DNA of 64,000 nt from a virus. The position numbers were made by a program, and so were the translations under genes. The DNA lies in IMG/VR virus record IMGVR_UViG_3300043777_000086, positions 1-64,000 of that record; one strand, 5' to 3'. Shown piece after piece: positions 39,066-48,031 of the stretch. The first letter of the stretch is position 1, and each line of letters begins with the position of its first letter. The notes under the pieces are model-generated. The model did no database searches. It was not told the origin of the DNA and worked only from the letters and a program-made list of their open reading frames with translations.

Positions 39066-42000
39066 CGACCACCTGTCCCTTTACGTTGTACACCTCCGGC
39101 AGGGGCTGCGCTCTCTTGCGCTGCGTGCCCAAGTACTTGCGCCATTCCTGGATGATCGCGCGAGGGCTCAGCTTATTCGAATCGGCAACCTTGAGGATAA
39201 TGTTGGCCGCCTCTATATCGTTGGATTTCATGGCTGAAATATAGGCTTCTTTTGCGCGAGTATAGCTGAGTCCCTGCCTCGTCGGTAGACCGGCCACATT
39301 AAATAGCATGCTCGCCCCGCCCGGCATCGGGTAGAGCTGGGAGAAACGCTTATCGTTGATAGCCCTGATGGGATCCCTGGCGGAGAAGGGCACGAACATC
39401 GGAAGCGCCAACTCCATGCGTTGAATGTTCTTCTGGAGGGGGGTGCCGTACTTATCGACGTACTCGAATCCGGTTACGGGATCCACGCCGTACGCCGCGG
39501 CTCCGGCCGCCTGTACCGGCCCAGAGAGGGCGTTCATCATCCAGTCGTGCGGGTCCATGGCGAGCTTCACTGGATCCGTAAGGCCCTTTCCCCAGTTGAC
39601 ATACCGCTCGGATCCGTTCGGCATGTAGCCCATCGGAATCGCGAAGGAGTTGGATGTCAGCCCGGTGTCGTGACTCCCGAACCTAATCGGCACTCCCGGA
39701 TTGTCCCAGGTGAAGTGCCCGCCCTCCTTGCCGTTCTTGTCCTTGTTCTTGAAGATCGAACTCGATAGATACGATCCAACCTGCATACTGAGGAACCAGG
39801 TCAGAGCCGCGCCGCGAGCATAATTCGTAGCGACCTCCCGGCCGAGCGACCCCTCAAACGCCTGAGTGAATACCCGAAGGTTTGAAATCTTCCATCCAGG
39901 CGCAAGAAAGATCCAGTTCATCATTTGGGCGACCTTGGGGTTGACGAGCATTTTCTCCCAACTGATGGCTCCGTATGCGTCGTTCACCTGGGCGGCCACG
40001 GCGCGCTTGATCGCCGTAACCTCCGCAGGAGTTCGCGGCTGGGCGCGCTCGATCATACTCGACACTCCGGATTCGTAGGAGTGCGCCATATTGGCCGGCA
40101 AATAGAAATCCCATAGAGACTTCTCGATCACGTGGTTCATGTGCCCCATGGCGCGGATGGGGGCCGTCACGGCCTTCTTCCATCCGGTCTGGTCCTTGCC
40201 CATGTTCTGCATGAAATTACGTGAAGATCGTTCGGCATCATCGATCTCTAGGCGCACGCCGTGATGCAGCATGTCGCGAACAAAATCCGAGTTCAGTCGG
40301 AAGATCGGAAGCTCATCGCCCTTGCCTTTGCCTATCACTTCCGCGATGCCTGTACGTGCGCCCTTGTAGATTTCAGGATCCGCGAACCACCATCTCGTGA
40401 GACCCTTGAGGGCTCCGGATGTAGATGCCGTCATAGCCTGGGACTGCTCGGTGATCGCCCAGTTGTGGAATAGTGAACCATAGAGGTTTAATCTCTTCCC
40501 AAATGAACGGACCTGGTCGATGGTCTTGAACGCAGGGGAATTGAATCGGCTTCCGAAGATTGCCTTTGCGGCCATCGCCATCTGGGGGTGAACGTACACC
40601 GGCTGGTAGCGATAGAAGGACTTTTCGATACGAACGTCCTTGCCGCGGATCTGCTTGATCTCTTCCTCTGAGGCTTGGAATGCCGCGCGGTTCAGTGCCG
40701 GGGCATCGTCTAACTTTACCCAGTCATCCAAATGGAGCGCGTTCTTCTGCTGCTCGGTGGCGACTGCTCCGATGTCATTTAGAGTGTTAGCCATCCTCTG
40801 GTTGGCAATGACGCGCGTCAGGTAGTTCCAGCGTACGCGTACGACGTCGAGGACGTCATTGTACTTAGGGACCCATCCGGCCTTGATGCCAGCCTCGTAG
40901 TCCTCGAACACCTTTTGTTTTAGGAAGCGATCGTGCATCAGCGTCTGTGCTGCGCGACCAGCCGGAGTTCCGCGGTTGGGCATCTCCCAGATCTGAGTCA
41001 GGTACTCATTGGGATCGGCCAGTTGCAGATCATTGCCGTAGTACTGCTTCAGAAGATTAGCGGATTCGTGATTTAGCTTCTGAATCACCTCAACGGCCTG
41101 CTGGCCCTTCGGCGACAAAGAGCTTTTGGGGGCAGTGCCCTGGATGACCGCCGCCATCTGGTTAGTGGGCTCTGGCTTGCCGTCAGCACCCATTTTGTAG
41201 ATGGTGCGCTCCTCCGCTGGAACAGATTCCTTAATTGGATGGAGTACGCTTTCAACCCGGAACTTATTCTCAGACTCAAATGCAGCTCGGTCCTCGACAA
41301 AATCCTTAGAGATGGACACCAACTCCGGGGTCTTTATATGAAGCATACGGGCTACGTCGCCCACAATCGGAGTCTGATGAACCGCGTCGAGTTTGAGCTT
41401 CTTCTCCCAGAATCCCTTGGGCGCAGCGATCTCATTCAGGACGTCGACTTTACTCTCAAGGATCTTGGTAGCGCTTGGGGGTTTGTCGCCCTCTTCGGTG
41501 TACGGCGCCGTACTCTTTAGGCGCTCCACTGCCTCACGGCGTCCGACTTCGGATTTTGCGCGCTCCCCCACGGACTCCTTGAGCCTAGCCGCTGCGGCAG
41601 GCGCTTCGATCTTCTCGATCGTCTTTGCCCCTTTGACGCCCGAGTACGCTTGGGCAAGGGCCACAACCACATGCGAGAGGTTCTCGGGACGAGGATCGTC
41701 CCTGTAAGCCTTAAGCGCATCCACAGCCTGCTTCCCCGCAAAGGCCGTGAATCCATAGTCGAGGATCGGCGCGAAGCGTCTCGTCTGCGGAGTAACGTGT
41801 AGCGTGATAAGCCCGATACCGGCCGGGGAGGTCATGAAGTCCAGCGCGCCAGGGGCCGCCTTGTAGGTTTCCGCCAGGAACCGGGAGATATAGTCCCCCT
41901 CATGGGACTGCCGCACAGACTCGGGGATAATGGCTTCGAGCGCTTTACGGAACCCAGAGTCTTCGTAGCGTTCCGAAAACCCCTTACCGCCTCCAATTGT

Positions 42001-42228
42001 CAGCACGGACTTAGTCAGAAACGAGCCGGTCGTTTTCGCTGGACGCTCCGGCGGAGGGGACGCCGCGGAGTCCTTTTTTAGGTAACGATCGAATGAGGAT
42101 CCGAAGTCGCCGACTGGAGCGGGGGGCTTGTCAGGCTTCTTGGGTTGGCTATCAGGCGGGTTCCCAGCCTTTTTTTGCGACAGATAGCGATCAAACGCAG
42201 ACCCGAAGTCACCCTGCTGGTCCGCCAC
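39055..42228 (-). CDS. Large internal virion protein, 1057 aa
   Basis: The N-terminus has a repeated element, GDFGSAFDRYLSQKKA and later GDFGSSFDRYLKKDSA, ~25 residues apart. The rest is mainly helical with an Ala-rich membrane-like stretch (LVATNYARGAALTWFL-type, ~residues 790-810). No lysozyme motif is visible. It is the largest of three consecutive proteins that look like an ejection complex. The role is inferred from size and order only. Confidence 0.5.
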   Translation of the reverse strand: MADQQGDFGSAFDRYLSQKKAGNPPDSQPKKPDKPPAPVGDFGSSFDRYLKKDSAASPPPERPAKTTGSFLTKSVLTIGGGKGFSERYEDSGFRKALEAIIPESVRQSHEGDYISRFLAETYKAAPGALDFMTSPAGIGLITLHVTPQTRRFAPILDYGFTAFAGKQAVDALKAYRDDPRPENLSHVVVALAQAYSGVKGAKTIEKIEAPAAAARLKESVGERAKSEVGRREAVERLKSTAPYTEEGDKPPSATKILESKVDVLNEIAAPKGFWEKKLKLDAVHQTPIVGDVARMLHIKTPELVSISKDFVEDRAAFESENKFRVESVLHPIKESVPAEERTIYKMGADGKPEPTNQMAAVIQGTAPKSSLSPKGQQAVEVIQKLNHESANLLKQYYGNDLQLADPNEYLTQIWEMPNRGTPAGRAAQTLMHDRFLKQKVFEDYEAGIKAGWVPKYNDVLDVVRVRWNYLTRVIANQRMANTLNDIGAVATEQQKNALHLDDWVKLDDAPALNRAAFQASEEEIKQIRGKDVRIEKSFYRYQPVYVHPQMAMAAKAIFGSRFNSPAFKTIDQVRSFGKRLNLYGSLFHNWAITEQSQAMTASTSGALKGLTRWWFADPEIYKGARTGIAEVIGKGKGDELPIFRLNSDFVRDMLHHGVRLEIDDAERSSRNFMQNMGKDQTGWKKAVTAPIRAMGHMNHVIEKSLWDFYLPANMAHSYESGVSSMIERAQPRTPAEVTAIKRAVAAQVNDAYGAISWEKMLVNPKVAQMMNWIFLAPGWKISNLRVFTQAFEGSLGREVATNYARGAALTWFLSMQVGSYLSSSIFKNKDKNGKEGGHFTWDNPGVPIRFGSHDTGLTSNSFAIPMGYMPNGSERYVNWGKGLTDPVKLAMDPHDWMMNALSGPVQAAGAAAYGVDPVTGFEYVDKYGTPLQKNIQRMELALPMFVPFSARDPIRAINDKRFSQLYPMPGGASMLFNVAGLPTRQGLSYTRAKEAYISAMKSNDIEAANIILKVADSNKLSPRAIIQEWRKYLGTQRKRAQPLPEVYNVKGQVVGGR
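41542..41553. promoter_or_regulatory. Palindrome TCCGA-NN-TCGGA, copy 10
   Basis: Centre CT, flanked by G and T. Inside the 1057-residue protein gene. Confidence 0.6.
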
Positions 42229-42229
42229 T

Positions 42230-43906
42230 TCACGGCCTCTTCTTCAGCCACGGTAGCGTTGAGTCGATCTCGTCTTCTGGAATAGGGGCGTCTGCGTGAT
42301 CGGCATCGTCCTTAATTGAGTCAGACTCATCCTTATTCAGGAAGGCAAGCCCAGCGGTACCGAACGCCGCCCCAATCGCATTGATCCTTCCCCTGGCATC
42401 CTGCTTAATGAGATTCGCGCGCTCCTCGATCTCGCGCTGGATCTGATTCTGCCGGTTATTGAATTCTTCCGAGGTGAGTTGGCGCTTAACTGGGGGATTC
42501 TTCGTGGTGTCAAGGATCGTTGGATCTTTTCGCAGTGCATCGATTTTGGACTCGCGCTCCTTGTATAGCGCTTCAAGCCGACGCGAGGTGTCCGCTTGCT
42601 CAGCTATCGCGGCCTTGCGTGCGTAGTTGAAGTTTGCCTGGAAAGTGTTGGTCTGATCCTTCCACTGACGGAGTGGCTTGCCATTATCGTCTTTGGCTAC
42701 CCGCCACTTACCCTCAGGACTTCGTTCCTCGATAACGTTCTTTCCGGGGCTATCCGGGTCCTGAACCACGCGCGTGGCATAGGGGGCCTTGTCTGGTTTG
42801 CGGTAAACCGAAGGCTGCTCGCTCGGCGGTAGGAACTGCCCGGTCTGCGCGTCTACAAACCCCGCCGGGATCCCCGGTCCTCCCATTGAGTACTGAAGCT
42901 GCCTGGGCTTACCATCGACCATCATCTCCTTGGGCTCAGTGACTAAGTTATTGGTGTTTAGCCAGTCGCGCTCCTCATCAGCCAGCCGCTGTGTACGGAC
43001 CGCTGGCAGCGCAGGCTCCTTAGTCGGCGGCGGCGCCGCAGAGCCGGCCTCCACGGGAAGCGGAGGGGCGCCCTGCGCAGCCGTAGGGGCGGATTGATCT
43101 GAACGCACAGGAGGAGGAGCGCCTCCCGCAGTACGGTTATGAAATTCCGCAAGCCTCTTATCCGCGTCGATCTTCTTCTGCTCGGCCTCGGTTGGCTGCC
43201 GCGGCTTGGGCTTCGTGTCATACGGAGATAGGATCTGAGAGATCGATTCCTTACCGCCGCCGAAGCGATCGAAGGCGGGGATGAACGGCTGCACCGCCTT
43301 GGCGGCATCCTCCTTTGTGAATGGCTGCCCAGCCTGCTTGGCTGCGTCCTCGGCATCCGCCACGGCCTTCTGGGCCTGTCCTACCAGTTGCGTGCGCTGA
43401 CCTTGAATTGTATTCTGCGGAAGCGATAGCTTCGCACCCCAGTCCGCCATGACTTTCTGCATTGCCCCGATGTCGGACTTGGATTTAGAGACCTCACCGC
43501 CAGCTAGGCCGCTGAATACCTTATTGAGCGTTCCGAGGATCGGATTCTGTTTGGCTCCGTCCTTAGTGGCGTCCTGAGCCTCAGAGATCATCGCTTTGGC
43601 GGCATCGCGCTCAAGCTGCGACTTGAGTTCCGGAGGCACCTCTGGGTTCGACATCTGCGCGTTCACCCAGTTAGAGAAACCCTGAGTGAATTGGTACTTC
43701 TGCATCTCAGTCGCCATGGCCTTTTGTGCGCGGCCCTTGCCGACGCCTTCTAGGAATTTAGATAGGATGCCGAGCGTTGCACCCCCCTTACCTTGATAGC
43801 CACTGAATGGTGTGGTGCTCTCATGGGGCGACTGAACGATTTGGGGTTGGATCGCCTGAGCGAATGGTCCGGTAAATTGCTGAGGTCCGTAGGGATTATC
43901 AGGCAT
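42230..43906 (-). CDS. Probable internal virion protein, 558 aa
   Basis: The start is the ATG at 43906, with GGAGGTG 5 nt upstream; the frame is open to 43975. Opening M-P-D-N-P-Y-G-P-Q-Q-F, a helical middle (AQKAVADAEDAAKQAGQ), a Pro-rich linker (~280-340) and a charged helical end. It is the third of the large protein set. An in-leader hairpin can pair with its SD. Confidence 0.5.
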   Translation of the reverse strand: MPDNPYGPQQFTGPFAQAIQPQIVQSPHESTTPFSGYQGKGGATLGILSKFLEGVGKGRAQKAMATEMQKYQFTQGFSNWVNAQMSNPEVPPELKSQLERDAAKAMISEAQDATKDGAKQNPILGTLNKVFSGLAGGEVSKSKSDIGAMQKVMADWGAKLSLPQNTIQGQRTQLVGQAQKAVADAEDAAKQAGQPFTKEDAAKAVQPFIPAFDRFGGGKESISQILSPYDTKPKPRQPTEAEQKKIDADKRLAEFHNRTAGGAPPPVRSDQSAPTAAQGAPPLPVEAGSAAPPPTKEPALPAVRTQRLADEERDWLNTNNLVTEPKEMMVDGKPRQLQYSMGGPGIPAGFVDAQTGQFLPPSEQPSVYRKPDKAPYATRVVQDPDSPGKNVIEERSPEGKWRVAKDDNGKPLRQWKDQTNTFQANFNYARKAAIAEQADTSRRLEALYKERESKIDALRKDPTILDTTKNPPVKRQLTSEEFNNRQNQIQREIEERANLIKQDARGRINAIGAAFGTAGLAFLNKDESDSIKDDADHADAPIPEDEIDSTLPWLKKRP

Positions 43907-43909
43907 ACG

Positions 43910-43978
43910 CCACCTCCGCGGTGGTAATCTTAGTATCGAGCTGCCGTAGCGGGCTAACGCCACGGCAACTCTCACCAG
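43910..43978 (-). other. Structured leader of the 558-aa gene
   Basis: CCACC/GGTGG pairs across the SD (43910-43924) and GCCGTGGC/GCTACGGC (8 bp, one G-T) forms a second hairpin 5' of it. This may reduce translation until a condition changes. Confidence 0.35.
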
Positions 43979-44000
43979 AGCGATCTACAGGGAGACCGTC

Positions 44001-44588
44001 GTGGCTAAACGTAAGTTTATACCGATGCCGACCATAAGCCCCGAAGAGGAAAGACTCTTCTGGAGTTTGGTCAGGAAATACGAAGATCCAAGGAAGTGTT
44101 GGGAGTGGCTGGGGAACCTGCATAGCGACGACAGAGGCAGGATCTGCCTCAGGAGTCAACACTATATAGCTCCGCGCATGTCCTTCCACCTCACCTACGG
44201 AGGTGATCCGGAGTGGCTCTTTGTGTGTCATACATGCGACAACCCGATCTGCGTAAATCCCGATCACTTCTTCCTCGGTACGCACGGGGACAATAACAGA
44301 GACTCTATCGCCAAGGGTCGCAGGTGCGGCGTGTATGAAAAATGGAGGAATGATAATCCACAGGCAGCGCACGCCGCCGCCCAGCGCGTAGTTCAATGGA
44401 GACAGCAGCACCCAGAAAGTAATCGCGGTGAAAACGCAAACGGAGTAAAGCTTACAACGGAGTATGTTCTCGCTATACGGGCGAGAGCAACTAAAGGAGA
44501 AACTCATACTTCTCTCGCTAGGGAATATGGAGTTGCACCGCAAACCGTGGATGGCATAGTCAGCAGAAAACACTGGAAGCATATTTGA
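44001..44588 (+). CDS. HNH homing endonuclease with C-terminal HTH
   Basis: 195 aa; GTG start with AGGGAGA upstream. HNH core: F-V-C-H-T-C-D-N-P-I-C-V-N-P-D-H-F-F, G-T-H-G-D-N-N-R-D. The C-terminal ~55 residues contain K-L-T-T-E-Y-V-L-A-I-R and H-T-S-L-A-R-E-Y-G-V-A-P-Q-T-V, a helix-turn-helix for target binding. It lies on the opposite strand in the late-gene block, so it is an insertion. Confidence 0.85.
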   Translation: MAKRKFIPMPTISPEEERLFWSLVRKYEDPRKCWEWLGNLHSDDRGRICLRSQHYIAPRMSFHLTYGGDPEWLFVCHTCDNPICVNPDHFFLGTHGDNNRDSIAKGRRCGVYEKWRNDNPQAAHAAAQRVVQWRQQHPESNRGENANGVKLTTEYVLAIRARATKGETHTSLAREYGVAPQTVDGIVSRKHWKHI

Positions 44589-44592
44589 AATT

Positions 44593-45411
44593 TCAGCATT
44601 TTGCATGCAGCGCTGTGTTCTCCGTTACCTGAGTGGAAATCGCGGTTCGTAAGGCGAAATCAAACACTGGCCTAAGCGCCCAACGCATGACTACGCTGTG
44701 CTTTGCCTTAGCGGCAACCGACTTACCAACCCGGCAGTACAGCCACATAACTATTCCACCAAACACCGTCCGCCTGAACGGGCCGTTAAGGAATTCGCGC
44801 ACGATAAATGTACGCGGATCATGGGTTCCATAAATCACTTCCGCAATCCAACATCCGACACCCGGAGCAAATACGCTACCAAGAGCACCACCGGCGCTTC
44901 CTGCCAACTCTCCGAGGAAAGATAGAGTTGACGCCTTACCTTGACTCTGCGCCTGCATCGTAGCTGCATTGGAACTCGACGCCCCTCCGGCCGCTGAGAT
45001 CGCAGCGCCCACGTCGCTTAGGCCGAAGGACTCAATACCCTGCCCCAGTTGCGCAAGCTGCGCCGGAGCGCCTTGAGTTAAAGCATTCCTAGTCTGCGCG
45101 ATCTGCGTCTGCGTTCCGGTGTCCACGTTCGCCAGAGCCACCTGCTGTGCGGCCCCTGGTCCAATATCCTCCATAATCTGACCCTTAGCTTGCGAGGCCC
45201 CCTGCGTAATGTTTGTGAGGTACGGAGCGAGGGCTGTAGAGATCGCAGTGGGGTTATTTGAAGAGAGGGCCGTAAGTTGACTAATAAGCGGCTGCATCAA
45301 CTGGGAACCCTGCGCCTGGTTGTCCTGAGCCAACTGATTTTGCTGGCTTTCAATTGCCAACTGCTGGGCTGTGATTTGCTGCTGGGTTCCTGTGCTACTT
45401 GGTGACGACAC
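44593..45411 (-). CDS. Probable tail-tip/virion protein, 272 aa
   Basis: The first 150 residues are Gln/Ala/Ser-rich and helical (QQLAIESQQNQLAQDN). The last 75 begin G-C-W-I-A-E-V-I-Y-G-T-H-D-P-R, a motif I recall at the C-terminus of many phage structural proteins. It is probably a virion component; the exact place is unknown. Its 5' end overlaps the nuclease gene by 17 nt. Confidence 0.55.
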   Translation of the reverse strand: MSSPSSTGTQQQITAQQLAIESQQNQLAQDNQAQGSQLMQPLISQLTALSSNNPTAISTALAPYLTNITQGASQAKGQIMEDIGPGAAQQVALANVDTGTQTQIAQTRNALTQGAPAQLAQLGQGIESFGLSDVGAAISAAGGASSSNAATMQAQSQGKASTLSFLGELAGSAGGALGSVFAPGVGCWIAEVIYGTHDPRTFIVREFLNGPFRRTVFGGIVMWLYCRVGKSVAAKAKHSVVMRWALRPVFDFALRTAISTQVTENTALHAKC

Positions 45412-46327
45412 GTCGCATCACCTCCTCTGCTTTTGCCTGATCCTCTGGATGATGCTCTAGCCAATGTCTTAGGCGGTGACAGACAACGCACAGCATGTCA
45501 CATTTAACGACTTCTGCCTGGTAATCTTCACGTGTCAAACACTGAGATAAACACCTAACCTTGTCTTGCGGATCCCGATGGTCAAAGTCGAACACCGCCG
45601 GAATCGTTGAATGTAGGCCACAGGACTGGCAACGGTCATGCCTGGACTCCATAGCCGCTCGCTTCCACTGCTCTCTTTGTATTTGATTGGCGGTCTTCTT
45701 GCGTGGGGCTATATTCCGTTTACGTTGCTCGCGTAACTCATTTCTAACCTGCTGTTTAGATCTGAGGCGACATTTCATACATACTGAATTGCAAGTCTTC
45801 ACTCGATCACACCGAGAGCACAAATGACATTTACGCTGTCTCAGCTTGTCGAATTCACCTCTACACGATTCGCATAAGCGAGCGCGGTATTCCTCAGGGG
45901 TGGTGTATACCACAACGCGGCAGAGTGAGCACAATGGCGGAAGTCTGTATTTAAATTTATGGAGATCAGCGAAGCAATCGGAGCAAAACCTTCTTCGGTA
46001 CTGTACGCCCTTGAATGTAGCTACCGGAAATTGATCGATGGGTTTTACTGTAGCGCACTTTATGCATTGCCCTTCTGTAGCTCCGGTATCCCAGCGCCTT
46101 CGGCGTGGAGCGGCAGGTTTTTCTCCTACGCTAATTCTGTACCTCTCATGCTTATATTTACTTTCGCAGGAGCGACACATTCTTCTACGATTGCCAGATC
46201 TACTGGCCAATGCAAAGTTTTCAATTGGTTGGCGTTGGCCGCATTTTAAGCAGGAAAACTCCAGCAATCCGGTATCCCAACGACTTCCACGGCGCTTAGA
46301 GTAATCGTGTTGGGCGGTAGCTTGCAT
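45395..46327 (-). CDS. Multi-zinc-ribbon HNH endonuclease, 310 aa
   Basis: ATG preceded by GTGGAGG. Two duplicated N-terminal modules each carry R-W-D-T-G, a Cys pair, then R-R-M-C-R-S-C or R-R-F-C-S-D-C. Two further Cys clusters follow in the middle. The C-terminal HNH is F-D-F-D-H-R-D-P-Q-D-K with L-C-V-V-C-H-R-L-R-H-W. The four or so zinc modules probably read a long target. It is inserted between late genes and shares their orientation. Confidence 0.8.
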   Translation of the reverse strand: MQATAQHDYSKRRGSRWDTGLLEFSCLKCGQRQPIENFALASRSGNRRRMCRSCESKYKHERYRISVGEKPAAPRRRRWDTGATEGQCIKCATVKPIDQFPVATFKGVQYRRRFCSDCFADLHKFKYRLPPLCSLCRVVVYTTPEEYRARLCESCRGEFDKLRQRKCHLCSRCDRVKTCNSVCMKCRLRSKQQVRNELREQRKRNIAPRKKTANQIQREQWKRAAMESRHDRCQSCGLHSTIPAVFDFDHRDPQDKVRCLSQCLTREDYQAEVVKCDMLCVVCHRLRHWLEHHPEDQAKAEEVMRRVVTK

Positions 46328-46996
46328 CTAAACCTCCACGAGATCCTCTGCGTGAATCATGTTCTTTGCGAGCCCCCACTGCTCCCTTGTCATCACGGCA
46401 GATTGGTAGTCGCAGGGCTCGATAGTGCCGTCCTCCTTCATCCAGGGTCCGTACACCGGCAACACTCCGACCACCTGGAATCCCACGCGCTCCGCAAACC
46501 GGCAGGCCATTTTATTGGGCTTCGGTGTGGTGCCGTACAGGACTTGTAGGTTCAGGGTCCTGAATCCCCAGTCGATCATCATCTCGGCGAACTGGTACGG
46601 CAGCATCGTGCGATGAGCGAAAGGTAGGAACGCAAATCCAACTTCAGCTTTGAATCGCGGCTGCTCCTTGATGTTCCCGAGGAATGTGATCGTGGCGATC
46701 GTCCCGAACCCAGCGATATCCAACTTCTCTCCGTTCTGGATCAGGCACCCGATTACCACATTCCTTGGGCTGCCGTCAGCGTTCGCATCCGTGGCCCAGT
46801 CAAGTAGCCAGCGCAACGTCGGGACGTGGCCGGGCCACACGATATGCAAGAGCTTGGCGGTGCTCAGGGCGATCCAGATCCGCGCCATCATGATCTCGGA
46901 AACGGCGCTCTTATCCATTCTCAGGATGTGCAGGATCGTCCCGTCTTCGAGCTTCTTAGAATCCGTCCAGTTCCAACCGTTTGCGTCAGCCATTGG
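46328..46996 (-). CDS. GNAT-like acetyltransferase domain protein, 222 aa
   Basis: The start is the ATG at 46996, with AAGGGGT 6 nt upstream. A GNAT-like core is visible in V-G-F-A-F-L-P-F-A-H, a helix, V-L-Y-G-T-T and P-N-K-M-A-C-R-F-A-E-R-V-G-F-Q-V-V-G. This fits an N-acetyltransferase fold. Many phages carry one among late genes; the substrate is unknown. It heads this part of the minus operon. Confidence 0.65.
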   Translation of the reverse strand, partial: PMADANGWNWTDSKKLEDGTILHILRMDKSAVSEIMMARIWIALSTAKLLHIVWPGHVPTLRWLLDWATDANADGSPRNVVIGCLIQNGEKLDIAGFGTIATITFLGNIKEQPRFKAEVGFAFLPFAHRTMLPYQFAEMMIDWGFRTLNLQVLYGTTPKPNKMACRFAERVGFQVVGVLPVYGPWMKEDGTIEPCDYQSAVMTREQWGLAKNMIHAEDLVEV

Positions 46997-47011
46997 CATT
47001 ATGATACCCCT

Positions 47012-47040
47012 TGACGATGACGGTATACTCGTCCACAATT
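47012..47040 (+). promoter_or_regulatory. Promoter for an apparently leaderless gene
   Basis: TTGACG at 47012-47017, 17-nt spacer, CACAAT at 47035-47040 (4 of 6). The expected +1 falls on or next to the ATG at 47048, and no SD is present. Confidence 0.4.
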
Positions 47041-47047
47041 ATTAGAT

Positions 47048-47707
47048 ATGACCCCCATCCGTCGCGCCCTCGCTGCTATCTCCCGCTTTGTCCGAGTTCG
47101 GATCTTTAGGCGTCCGGAACCTCCGATCGTAGAGCGGCCACCTGACGGCGCGATCGTATTCCCAGAGCTTCCCTCAAGTAGAGCGCTTGAAGAGTATGGA
47201 TCCGGAACTCAGGCGGTGGCTATCAGCACACTTCCTCGGCCGCCGATATCTGACCTCATTCCGCTTAGGCCGGCGTCCTGTCTCTATGAGGTCACCTTCC
47301 AGCCACGGCCGTACTGGCTATTCGACTCGATCCACCTAACGGCTATCTGCGGGTCCGCGCTGCGGGTGATCGCGTTCCATGAGGACGTTTCGCACTGCAT
47401 CTTCCAGGTGACCGTCACTCCGATCCCGATGCAGCTCGACCACGCGATGCTATTGGGGTTGCATCGCGCGCGGGCAGAGGCGCCAGTCACGCTACGGATT
47501 GAGAGCCGGGTTACGTTTGAGGTCTACGAACTCCGCGCCACCTACCTGCGACCGGACTTCCGGCGCGAGCAGGCTTCGGACGGGACGATGATGCTGGTGT
47601 TCAACGACCCGTTCTACAAACCGATAGCCGAATCCGAATTCGGATTACTTCCCTCAGCGCCGCACCACCGCAAGATCTACGGACCCGGCGCGGACGTGGG
47701 GTACTAG
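47048..47707 (+). CDS. Inverted single gene, 219 aa, unknown function
   Basis: It lies alone on the plus strand inside the late minus operon, with its own promoter and no SD. The N-terminus is basic (R-R-A-L-A-A-I-S-R-F-V-R-V-R-I-F-R-R), followed by strand-rich sequence (C-I-F-Q-V-T-V-T-P-I, V-T-L-R-I-E-S-R-V-T-F). No family is recognised. Two palindrome copies lie in it. Probably an accessory moron gene. Confidence 0.5.
   Translation: MTPIRRALAAISRFVRVRIFRRPEPPIVERPPDGAIVFPELPSSRALEEYGSGTQAVAISTLPRPPISDLIPLRPASCLYEVTFQPRPYWLFDSIHLTAICGSALRVIAFHEDVSHCIFQVTVTPIPMQLDHAMLLGLHRARAEAPVTLRIESRVTFEVYELRATYLRPDFRREQASDGTMMLVFNDPFYKPIAESEFGLLPSAPHHRKIYGPGADVGY
47091..47102. promoter_or_regulatory. 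Palindrome TCCGA-NN-TCGGA, copy 11
   Basis: Centre GT, flanked by G and T; 43 nt after the start of the 47048 gene (V-R-V-R codons). Confidence 0.6.
47633..47644. promoter_or_regulatory. Palindrome TCCGA-NN-TCGGA, copy 12
   Basis: Centre AT, flanked by A and T, so fully symmetric over 14 bp. In the third codon phase used among copies (S-E-F-G); 542 bp after copy 11. Confidence 0.65.
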
Positions 47708-48021
47708 GGCTTAGTGACAGCCGGCGGGACTGTAGGGCAATTCCAGGTCTTGTCTTTGTTGACATGACATCCGGGACCGGCCCCATATTCCTTTATGAGC
47801 GTATTCTCGTAATCGACCCAGATCTTTTCTTCTTTTTGAGCCTCTTCGCGAGCCGCCACAAGGCGCAACTGGGCCTGCTGAAGCTCTAACTCCGCGCTCT
47901 GTACCGCCAGCATCTTCCTGGAGATTTCCTCATAGCGCTTCTCTGGGATAGGCGTAGGGGTGGTCGTAGGGGCAGCCTTATCATCCAGAAACATACAGAT
48001 CGCCGCAACGAATAAAATCAC
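47704..48021 (-). CDS. Membrane-anchored coiled-coil protein, 105 aa
   Basis: GTG start with AGAGGTGA upstream. A short N-terminal hydrophobic segment (ILFVAAICMFL) is followed by a Pro/Thr spacer and a coiled coil (VQSAELELQQAQLRLVAAREE). The layout resembles an inner-membrane spanin; proof would need a partner. It overlaps the inverted gene by 4 nt. Confidence 0.5.
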   Translation of the reverse strand: MILFVAAICMFLDDKAAPTTTPTPIPEKRYEEISRKMLAVQSAELELQQAQLRLVAAREEAQKEEKIWVDYENTLIKEYGAGPGCHVNKDKTWNCPTVPPAVTKP

Positions 48022-48031
48022 TAGGTCACCT

